Below, in pieces: positions 1-8,946 of a stretch of 64,000 nucleotides of DNA (its first letter is position 1; each line of letters begins with the position of its first letter). Made by a program: the position numbers and the translations under genes. Below the pieces are notes generated by a model. That model was given only the letters and a program-made list of their open reading frames with translations, searched no databases and was not told the DNA's origin. This DNA is from Welwitschia mirabilis (Eukaryota > Gnetophyta > Gnetopsida > Welwitschiales): NCBI GenBank assembly GCA_051453625.1, contig JBOZIK010000001.1:1799092-1863091 (forward strand), read 5' to 3'.

Positions 1-611
1 TAGGTTTTTTGGGAGTGTTCTTTTCTATCTTTTATCTCATTTATTCATCATCATCTTTTTTTGAATGTGTGATTATTTGGGAATCTTGTTATCATTAAAT
101 AAAAGGGGAGGAAGAAAAATAATGATCATGAGCTATTGTATTTTTCACTTTAATGAAAAATACATGATCATCATGATGTCCTACCATACCATGGTAAATA
201 TTTTTGAGAGAAACCTTTGGCAGTGTTGGTAGCTGTGGGAAGTCCATAAGGGGGTTAGTTGGCTATGCTTCATAGGTCCTTACTCCTATGATAGTGGTTG
301 CACTCCCTTCATCATGGAAAAAGAAATAAACACTTTGAGGTTAGGGATCAATAATGTTCCTGGTGTCATTAGAGGCATTGCTCATTTCCTAGACTCTTAA
401 TATTCCCCCTGGATCATTTCACTTTTTGAGATTCCAGTGAGTTTGTGAGGTGGAAGCAGGTGAGTTCATTTCTAACTAACTTTTAATTTTTACATTCATT
501 ATTCTACACACTTGAAGCTTTGGATATCACATAACCACTGCCTTTTTGAATGAACTTTATGGAGTTGAAACATTTTTTTATGCATATTTTCTCAAGTGAT
601 GTTATGATGTT

Positions 612-711
612 NNNNNNNNNNNNNNNNNNNNNNNNNNNNNNNNNNNNNNNNNNNNNNNNNNNNNNNNNNNNNNNNNNNNNNNNNNNNNNNNNNNNNNNNN
701 NNNNNNNNNNN
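612..711. other. Assembly gap (100 N) with the same sequence on both sides
   Basis: The last 342 bases before the gap (270-611) recur as the first 339 bases after it (712-1050), with few substitutions and one 3-bp indel. The left contig ends and the right contig starts inside the same sequence, the pattern of overlapping contigs that were not merged. Confidence 0.8.
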
Positions 712-1272
712 TCATAGGTCCTTACTCCTATGATAGTGGTTGTACTCCCTTCATCATGGAAAAAGAAATAAACACTTGGAGGTTAGGGATCAGTGATGTT
801 TCTAGTGTCATCAGAGGCATTGCTCATTTCCTAGAATCTTAATATTCCCCCTTGATCATTTCACTTTTTGAAATTCCAGTGAGTTTATGAGGTGGAAGCA
901 GAGTTCATTTCTAACTAACTTTTGATTTTGACATTCATTATTCTACACACTTGAAGCTTTAGATATCACATAACCACTGCCTTTTTGAATGAACTTTATG
1001 GAGTTGATACATTTTGTTATGCATATTTTCTCAAGTGATGTTATGATGTTTTCCTTGAGAGTTTGCTAGGTTAGTACTTAGGATAGGTAAACAATATTTT
1101 CCTTGTTCCTTCTATCCATTTTCACTCTAGTTTTCTTCGGTTTTCAAGTCTACTAAGTCATTTTTGTATTTTCTTATTTCTTCTTAGGACCTTAATCATT
1201 TAGTAGTTTTTTATTGTTCAATCCTGTTAAAACATTTTTCTAAAAATGCATTTTCATAAAAAAAATGTTTTA

Positions 1273-1372
1273 NNNNNNNNNNNNNNNNNNNNNNNNNNNN
1301 NNNNNNNNNNNNNNNNNNNNNNNNNNNNNNNNNNNNNNNNNNNNNNNNNNNNNNNNNNNNNNNNNNNNNNNN
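1273..1372. other. Assembly gap (100 N)
   Basis: The sequence just left of the gap (1063-1272) recurs further right, at about 2091-2303, and not immediately after the gap. The right contig therefore seems to contain a longer version of what the left contig ends with. Confidence 0.7.
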
Positions 1373-2306
1373 ACCCAATCTTGAGACATTCCCATGTCTA
1401 TGGACTTTATTTGAAGGAAGATGCCTTAGTTTCTTGTGTTTGTTTTCAATGGTATTAAAATATTGGGTTGTTTGAAAGTGTTGTTTTTTGTCTTTTATCT
1501 TACTTATTTACCTTTATTTTTTTTAAGTATGTGATCATATGAAAGTTTTATTTTTAGGGAAAAAAGAAAAAGGAAAAAAACAAAAGAGAGAAATAATGAT
1601 CATAAATTATTGTATTTTGTGCTTTAAAGAAAAATACATGGCCATCATGTTGTTCTATCACACGTAGGTAAATATTTTCTAAAGAAACCTTTGGTAGTGT
1701 TAGTAGCTAGGGGAACTCCATTAGGAGGTTAGTTGGTCATGCTTCATAAGTCTTTACTTCTTTGACAGTGATTGCACTCCCCTAATTATGGAAAAAGAAA
1801 TAAAACTTTGAGGTCAAGGATCAGTGGTAACTTTGGTAGCATCAGAGGCATTATTTATTTTCTAAACTCTTAGTATTTCCACTTGAACATTTTACTTTTG
1901 AAGATTCCAATGAGTTTGTGAGATGAGAGAAGGTAAGCTCATTTCTAAGTAACTTTTGGTTTTGACATTCATTATTCTATGCACTTGAATATTTAAGTAT
2001 TGCCATAACCACTATCTTTTTTAATGAACTTTATGAAGTTAATATAGTTTGTTATGCATATTTATTGAAGTGATGTTATGATGTTTTCCTTGAGAGTTTG
2101 CTAGGTTAGTACTTAGGATAAGTAAACAATATTTTCCTTATTCCTTCTATCCGTTTTCACTCTAGTTTTCTTCGGTTTTCAAGTCTACTAAGTCATTTCT
2201 GTATTTTCTTATTTCTTCTTAGGATCTTAATCATTTAGTAGTTTTTTATTGTTTAATCCTGTTAAAACATTTTTCTAAAAATGCATTTTCATAAAAAAAT
2301 GTTGTA

Positions 2307-3571
2307 AAGTCCATCTTTTCCACAATCTTTATGAGTTCCTTTGTAGGTTATGGAGTTCTAAGTCTATCATGCTTTCATTTTTCTATTTGGGCACATTCAT
2401 TTAGTATCTATTGTAGGTTTTCAATCTAGATAGTTTATTTTCTTTAGTCATAGTTTTTCTTTTTGTGTGTATTTATCCCTTTTCCTTTGGTTTTCTTATT
2501 TTTTTGGTGTTTTCTGTGTGATTTTTTGGTTTCTATCTTTTTCCTATTCATAACTGTCACTTTAACGATCCTATCTGAGCCTAACTTTTATGTCTGACGT
2601 TTTTCTTCTAAAAATCTTCTTGGTATTCTGTCATCCACATGGTCGTCCAGACGACACTGTGCAGATGACAGCCTTATTTTTCTATCAGTCATCCTAGGGC
2701 TGTCATCCAGATGATGAGACCGGATGATAGTGTGATAAGACTATAGCCCAAACCCTTTTTCCTCATTTTCACTCGTTTTCTTATCATTTTTCTTCATTCT
2801 TTTGAGAGATGATGAACCCTCTAGCTAGTATCAGCATTTTAAAACTTGTCCTACCTAATTTCTTTTCCAGATTCACAAGATTTACTGGTATGTTTCTCTC
2901 TTCTCCTAATTTTTCACTTTTTTCAGCCTTTTGACATGCAGTTTTCATGTATATTGTTCAGTTTTTTGCACTCTTCATTTTGGGACTTATGGATTTGAAT
3001 TTCATGACATATTTTTCGAGTTATACTCACTTTTGCATATTATGAGGTATTTTCAGGTTTTTACCTTTCGCACTAGTTTTCTTNNNNNNNNNNNNNNNNN
3101 NNNNNNNNNNNNNNNNNNNNNNNNNNNNNNNNNNNNNNNNNNNNNNNNNNNNNNNNNNNNNNNNNNNNNNNNNNNNNNNNNNNNNNNNNNNNNNNNNNNN
3201 NNNNNNNNNNNNNNNNNNNNNNNNNNNNNNNNNNNNNNNNNNNNNNNNNNNNNNNNNNNNNNNNNNNNNNNNNNNNNNNNNNNNNNNNNNNNNNNNNNNN
3301 NNNNNNNNNNNNNNNNNNNNNNNNNNNNNNNNNNNNNNATAATTTTTCATTGATTTTAGGGGTCATTATTGTGCATCCATATAACGTTTTCGACTTGTTT
3401 ATTTATTTTCGCATGACGAGTTTATGTTTGTAATTGAGTAGGCCATGTACACATAGAGCTAGATAGGTAGAGGATTCAACTGAGCTTGTAGAGTAGGAGA
3501 AAGTCCCTTTGATCAAGCTTAAGATATAGCATGTAGAGCCCACACACCTGCCACCTCAACAAAGATGATCT
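2307..3571. other. Non-coding stretch of the gypsy element, with a 255-N gap
   Basis: No reading frame is supported. T-rich sequence around 2630-2740 carries several imperfect copies of a GTC-TCC-AGA-GAC type dyad, also found in the related LTRs. An N-gap fills 3084-3338, and the short frames that cross it are not real. Confidence 0.5.
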
Positions 3572-4689
3572 TTGAGCATACAGATAGCTAGCATTCGTGT
3601 CGAGAGACACTTTGAAGATTTTATAAGCTGCATAGAGCCAGAGGTTGATCAGAGATTGACAGAGTTACAGCTTAAATGGATCATAAATGCATATGGTGCA
3701 TATTATGCTTTTGAGACGAGAGAGTTCTCTGACACCATGCATATAGGGAGGCAAGCAAACGCTCGTGGTCAGCTATAGGACATGGTCATTGCATACATTC
3801 GAGACTACGAGATAGCTATCCTTCCATCTCACATTGTAGTCATCACAAATCTTGGAGGACTTGGGAGCTTGCATATTCATTCAACTAGTGAGATAGAGGA
3901 GTGTCAAGCTTATTATACCATTTTAGACATTCCAGCTGATTTAACCATTGATCGATAGGAGGTAAATGTTACCTAGCTAACCCCCTCATACAGAGTTTTG
4001 CACAAAGGACTAATTCATAACATCAGTCCATCATACCATGATAGTCACGCTATGATCGCACATTTACAGATTTTGGCAGCTTTCTATCAGGGGGAGCAGA
4101 TGGATTTATCTACCTTTATCTGGAGGAGACTTAGGTCTATGATTGAGATGTAACATCTATAGACACTTGGTTATCCAGCCTCCTCTTAGCTTTATTCAGA
4201 TGATTTTGGATACCAGAACCCATAGGTAAGTGATGTATCTCACATATTCAGACTTCTGCTCTCAATTTATAGGATATGTATATACAAGTACCAAGAGAGG
4301 CAGAAAGACCTCAAGTACAGAGACTTGTAGTTGGAGCTTCATTAGAACAGATCCAGGCCCTTTTGGCTGAGACTACTGAGACCACCAGAGGTTTCATTGA
4401 TTAGAAGTTCCAGACCTTTGAGCAGAGAGTTGAGTAGTGGATCTTATCTATCAAGAGGAGAGTACAGCACACATAGGATCAAATGGTGGACATGCGCCAA
4501 TGCATTATCTCCATTCAGCAGAGTATGAATATAGACATTCCAGAGTCGGTATGTGTCCAGGGTGATGAGACGGTCAGGTCTATTGTAGCGTCTTTTGATA
4601 TCTATCTCTCTGCAGACCCTGAGCATCCTCCTTCTTCTTCCCCTACTTCTGAGCTAGTTACTGAACCAGCGTTCATCATGCATAGATGA
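3572..4689 (+). pseudogene. Env-like / plant transposon protein frame of the gypsy element, decayed by amber codons
   Basis: One frame can be read from 3572 to about 4225, and a second from about 4273 to the stop at 4687-4689. The protein would hold an acidic N-terminal part, then a stretch (about 3980-4150) with the layout of the plant 'putative transposon protein' domain seen in env-like ORFs, including a DLSTFIWRRLRSMI segment, then a Gln/Glu-rich, probably coiled part and a Pro/Ser tail. Ten in-frame stops interrupt it. Nine are TAG and one TAA, and all ten could come from Gln codons by one C-to-T change. The frame change coincides with a GTAAGT...ATAG stretch (4226-4272), which is either a frameshift or a very short intron. 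The true start is not visible because a stop lies just upstream of 3572. The family call rests on general resemblance only. Confidence 0.45.
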
Positions 4690-5207
4690 GGGGAGTGATT
4701 TTGCATAATATTTTGTATCTTCCCTTTTACACCTTTTTGTACTAAAAGCTCTCATTATTATATAGACATATCATTCTTTTCAGCATGGTGTCCTATTTTT
4801 GTCTGACTTTTACATGATTATCTTTCGATTTTTATGATGAGAATCGCATTTTACTTAGGGTAAATCTTTATATTTGACTGTTTATCATAGTGGGGGCTAT
4901 TTATCATGATTAATTAATTATCTAAGAAAATCAATTTCTATCGCAGGTTCCAGTTTTAAAAACCCTTTGCAGATCTTGTCATTCCCTACATTGTTCGGAT
5001 GACAATACCGGATGACCAATCTTTGATGCTTCATAGGTGTTCCTGTTCAGTGTTTCTAATTTTTCAAAAATCCAGTCTATCTCTGAAATATTCTTCAAAT
5101 CTTTTTGAGCAAGTATCTAAGTTATTTTTATTATCTAATAAGTTGGCTCGCAAATGTGGTTTACCGCCTAGTTTTGTCAAGGGCTAACAAGGCTAAGTGG
5201 GGGGCTA
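4690..5207. other. 3' untranslated region of the gypsy element, up to the polypurine tract
   Basis: No gene is seen. Around 4975-5025 the sequence holds the GTC-TCC / GGATGAC dyad motif typical of this element. The purine tract AAGTGGGGGGCTA ends at 5207, directly before the LTR start TGTTGTGTCG. Confidence 0.5.
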
Positions 5208-5645
5208 TGTTGTGTCGTCAACTTACATATATTTGATAGGATATTCTGAGTTGNNNNNNNNNNNNNNNNNNNNNNNNNNNNNNNNNNNNNNNNNNNNNNN
5301 NNNNNNNNNNNNNNNNNNNNNNNNNNNNNNNNNNNNNNNNNNNNNNNNNNNNNACCCTTTGCAGATCTTGTCATCCCCTACATTGTCCGGACAACAATAC
5401 CGGATGACCAATCTTTAATGCTTCATAGGTATTCCTCTTTAGTGTTTCTAATTTTTCAAAAATCCAGTCTATCTCTGAAATATTCTTCAAATCTTTTTGA
5501 GCAAGTATCCAAGTTATTTTTATTATCTAATAAGTTGGCTCGCAAATTTGGTTTACCGCCTAGTCTTGTCAGGAGCTGACAAGGCTAAGTTGGGGGCTAT
5601 GTTGTGTCGTCAACTTACATACATTTGATAGGATATTCTGAGTTG
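4962..5645. repeat. 292-bp sequence on both sides of a 100-N gap (5254-5353)
   Basis: Bases 4962-5253 and 5354-5645 have the same length and differ only by scattered substitutions. Both contain the polypurine tract and the first bases of the LTR. Equal length, divergence without indels and position exactly at the gap edges suggest two haplotypes or unmerged contigs, not a biological tandem duplication. Confidence 0.75.
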
Positions 5646-7102
5646 TTTTGCAGGTAAATTGACAGGTAAATGCTTGGATTCATGATAATGAAAAGCTGGG
5701 ATGAAAAGGATGAAAATATGCAATTTCCTACAAACAACAATGTTGATGCACTAATTGAATATCTATCGAAGTCCATCGTCCACCTAATCATCCAGACGAT
5801 AGGACAGACGACTGTCCAACTAGATGCTGACTAAGATCTGACTGGTAGCCGATGAGGATTTGACCATGAGGTGGCATTATCTTCTTTATTATCCGAACAA
5901 CCAACTAGATGACACTCTTTGTAATGCCTACACTGAATGTTCACCTAGCGTTCACCACTTGTATTTTGATTTCTTTCTGCATGGCGGTTAGGTTTTACCA
6001 ACGCCTTTCTATCTGTTTCATTTTATGTTTTAAGTCAATAAATAGAGGTCTTCCCTTTGACTCCTCCTCGTCTTCATTTGCACCTAACATACTTATGACA
6101 GGAGATCGAGGGGTTGGAGAACCATCCTGTAGTTTCAGAGAGACGTTTCCTTGGTGTTAGGTGGCGTCTCCTCCATTGAGGTGCGACTACTTTGTAATAC
6201 GGATGTAGTGTGATTTCTAATATAAACATTTCTTTTTATGCTTCAATGTATGAATGATCTTCTCCCTCATAGTTTATGTTGCTTGAGATTCGGTGACAAC
6301 TTATCTTATGATATAGATTATGAGGGCAACCTTTGTCAAGGTTGTGCTTGGTTAGTTTAGATGTATTATTATTTCATTTCCTAGATTAGCCTTGCACAAG
6401 TGTGTTTTATTTCATTTTTATGCATTGCAAGTTATTTCTGTAGGTTAGGTTGTATTATTTCTCATCTTGAAAGCAACTTTCTTATTTCCATATTTTGGCA
6501 TTTAACAGATTACAANNNNNNNNNNNNNNNNNNNNNNNNNNNNNNNNNNNNNNNNNNNNNNNNNNNNNNNNNNNNNNNNNNNNNNNNNNNNNNNNNNNNN
6601 NNNNNNNNNNNNNNNAGAGAGACGTTTCCTTGGTGTTAAGTGGCGTCTCCTCCATTAAGGTACGGCTACTTTGTAATACAGATGTAGTGTGATTTCTAAT
6701 ATAAACATTTCTTTTTATGCTTCAATGTATGAATTATCTTCTCCCTCATAGTTTATGTTGCTTGAGATTCGGTGATAACTTATCTTATGATATAGATTAT
6801 GAGGGCAACCTTTGTCAAGGTTGTGCTTGGTTAGTTTAGATGCATTATTATTTCCTTTCCTAGATTAGCCTTGCACAAGTGTGTTTTATTTCATTTTTAT
6901 GCATTGCAAGTTATTTCTGTAGGTTAGGTTATAGTATTTGTCATCTTGAAAGCAACTCTCTTATTTCCATATTTTGGCCTTTAACGGATTATAACATTCG
7001 GGTCCCTCCCCTTTATATTAGTGTGTTGTATTTGTGCATATTATTTGTGGTTAACAAGATTCTAATTAGGACTTAAATGTTGCATAAATACGCACCACAA
7101 CA
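5208..7102 (+). repeat. 3' LTR of the gypsy element (LTR family shared with 42358 and 62331)
   Basis: It starts TGTTGTGTCGTC right after the purine tract (5208, and again at 5600 after the gap) and ends in ACAACA at 7102. It shares ordered blocks with the LTRs at 42358-43604 and 62331-63567: a start with a GATRGGRTATT core, a GTC-TCC/GAC dyad region, a block with ATTGAGGTGC, then one with GATTATGAGG and AAGGTTG. A TATA-like ATAAATAG lies at 6039-6046. Two gaps and the duplicated flanks make it appear longer than it is. The other two copies are about 1.24 kb. Confidence 0.65.
6137..6994. repeat. 379-bp sequence on both sides of a 100-N gap (6516-6615)
   Basis: Bases 6137-6515 and 6616-6994 are the same length and differ by scattered substitutions only. 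The gap starts exactly where the first copy breaks off and ends exactly where the second begins. This is best read as an unmerged contig or haplotype overlap inside the LTR. Confidence 0.75.
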
Positions 7103-8718
7103 ATAAGCATAGATATTATAAAGTCTTATAGTATCTTATGTCATAGTATTGCATATTAAAGAGTTCTAAACCCCAAAATTAGGGAATTCCAAACTCAAAA
7201 CATTTACTGATATTACCTCCAATAAAAGTACAACCATCACGACCATCCTTATCTAAACAAATGATTTAAATAAGCCTAGGGCCTTATGATATTCCAAACA
7301 TGCCATTCAAAGAAGATAAAATTTGATTATGAGAGAACGTTTAATCCAATTTTTTTTCTTTTTTGCCATAACATGTTAATATCATTACACGTTTATTAAA
7401 TTGATATGAATATCCAAATTCTTAATAAAGTCTTATGGACAACAAATCTTGGCAACATAAAAGTCAAAATACTATGTACTCACATTTTGTGCATAAACAT
7501 AGATAAGCGTCACTCTATGGATCTACTAATATGAAATTTGTAATAATCTTTTTTTATTGCTTGTTATTATTTTTTTAAAAGGAAAAACTCAAGATTGTTA
7601 AAAATAGAATGTTAGAGTCATGCAAGAACAAACTTTATGAAAGCATTTTGGCAAAATGTATGTGTGTGTGCATGCATGTTCCTGCAAATGGATGATACCT
7701 CCATCACTAGAAGTAGGAAAAGATTGTTAGATGAATAAACCAGATAACACGTGCTTGTACAGATGTGCTGATGGCATAGCCCAAAACTAGTTTCATAAAG
7801 AACACATGTTTTTCATCTTTTTATGATGAAAATAAAAAGACAAAGTGGTTTGCAAAGTTTGATGGACAAACACGTGCTAAGAAAACTTCTAGATTAAACA
7901 TTTTATGACATATGGAAGATGATTAAGAAGAGTTCATGTGTTAAGTATTGAAACAAAAAGGAAGTCTTCAAGACTTGGTCTATTGACCTTAACTCATTTT
8001 GTTTAGAATGATCTTTAGGTTTAGAAGGTTTTCTGAATGATGAAGAATTATATCTAATAAGAAGCTAATGATAGTTTTTCCATAATGGGAATTTCCATTA
8101 GTTATAGAATTCTGTAAATAAAAACTTCCTTTAATAATTTGTATATACTTGATTAAAGTTTTGAGTTTGGTAATTATGAATGCCTTGCTAAACTTTATAG
8201 TTTAACAATAAGTTCATAAATTCTGAGCACTATAGATGGGATTGTCCATTTGACTTGTGATTATAAATGATGAGATTCGAGGTCTTAGTTTAGAATCCTA
8301 TGATGTTTATGTTGGTTTGTAGTCTTATTCATGTTTTCAAATTGTATTTTGTTTGAACCTGATGGTGTTTGGGTAAGCTTGTTGTTTTATTCATTTGTTC
8401 AAGGCGCACTCACATTAATAACATTTTGGATATAACATATAGATGAAACTTGAGACATTTCGTGTCCGGCTCCTAGAGTAATTGCAGTCGCATATAGGTT
8501 TTCATTGATTAAATGATGTAAGTAATTTTAACGCGAGCAATACAATTTCCCATAATTAACTTTCTTTTAAAAATTAATAAATTTTAATAATAATGACCTT
8601 AATAATAGTACCTTCACCTAAAAGTAAATTTCACCAAACACACATAAATAAGGTTAGTATTATTGTGAATTGTGGTTGTAAGTTCGATTCTTAAAAAAAT
8701 CTTTCAACCAAAAAAAAG
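7103..8718. other. Intergenic AT-rich DNA, nothing recognised
   Basis: No frame longer than background is seen on either strand, and I found no similarity to the retrotransposons elsewhere in the window. It separates the gypsy LTR from the 3' end of the receptor kinase gene. Confidence 0.5.
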
Positions 8719-8816
8719 TAAAGATAAAAATAAAAACTTATATATAATTAAATTTATTAGAAAAAAATAAAGATAAAAATAAAAACCTGTATATAAACTG
8801 AATTCATTGGAAATTT
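8719..8816. repeat. 49-bp tandem duplication
   Basis: Two adjacent units (8719-8767 and 8768-8816), each with TAAAGATAAAAATAAAAAC near the start, then a TATATA segment and a sequence like AATTYATT. They lie in the presumed 3' flank of the receptor kinase gene. Confidence 0.6.
8753..8758 (-). promoter_or_regulatory. Candidate polyadenylation signal for the receptor kinase gene
   Basis: TTTATT on the plus strand reads AATAAA on the minus strand, about 190 bases past the stop codon of the lectin receptor kinase. Plant signals are loose and the area is AT-rich, so this is only a candidate. Confidence 0.3.
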
Positions 8817-8946
8817 GAATGCGCATACAATACAAACTTGCATAACAAAACAAGTGAAAATGGAAGGGTGCAGAGAACTTTATGACAACAAGCATGAAGA
8901 AGACTGATCAATCTCACTTGAATTTCAAAGTTGCAGACAAGCAGAA

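Larger units (their letters stand above)
270..2306. repeat. Three diverged copies of a ~0.35-0.57 kb non-coding repeat
   Basis: Copy 1 (270-611) and copy 2 (712-1272) are nearly identical over the shared 340 bp and lie on either side of a 100-N gap. Copy 3 (about 1742-2306) is clearly more diverged from copy 2 in its first 350 bp. It is almost identical in its last 210 bp (1063-1272 versus about 2091-2303). Further left, 8-60 also resembles 1470-1520, so the full unit may be about 1.4 kb. These could be tandem repeats of the kind found in the 3' region of Tat/Ogre-type gypsy elements, or partly unmerged contigs. Confidence 0.6.
1..7102 (+). mobile_element. 3' portion of a Ty3/gypsy-type LTR retrotransposon, plus strand, decayed
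   Basis: The block ends in an LTR (about 5208 or 5600 to 7102) directly preceded by a purine tract of the form AAGTGGGGGGCTA, the expected polypurine tract of a plus-strand element. No primer site follows 7102, so this is the 3' LTR and the element enters from the left edge of the window. Before the LTR lie a decayed env-like frame (3572-4689) and repeated non-coding DNA (1-2306). The same LTR family occurs at 42358-43604, where a tRNA-Asp-like primer site follows it, which supports a gypsy (Tat/Athila-like) assignment. No gag-pol is visible here. Four 100-N gaps and one of 255 N break the block, so its true length is unknown. Confidence 0.6.
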
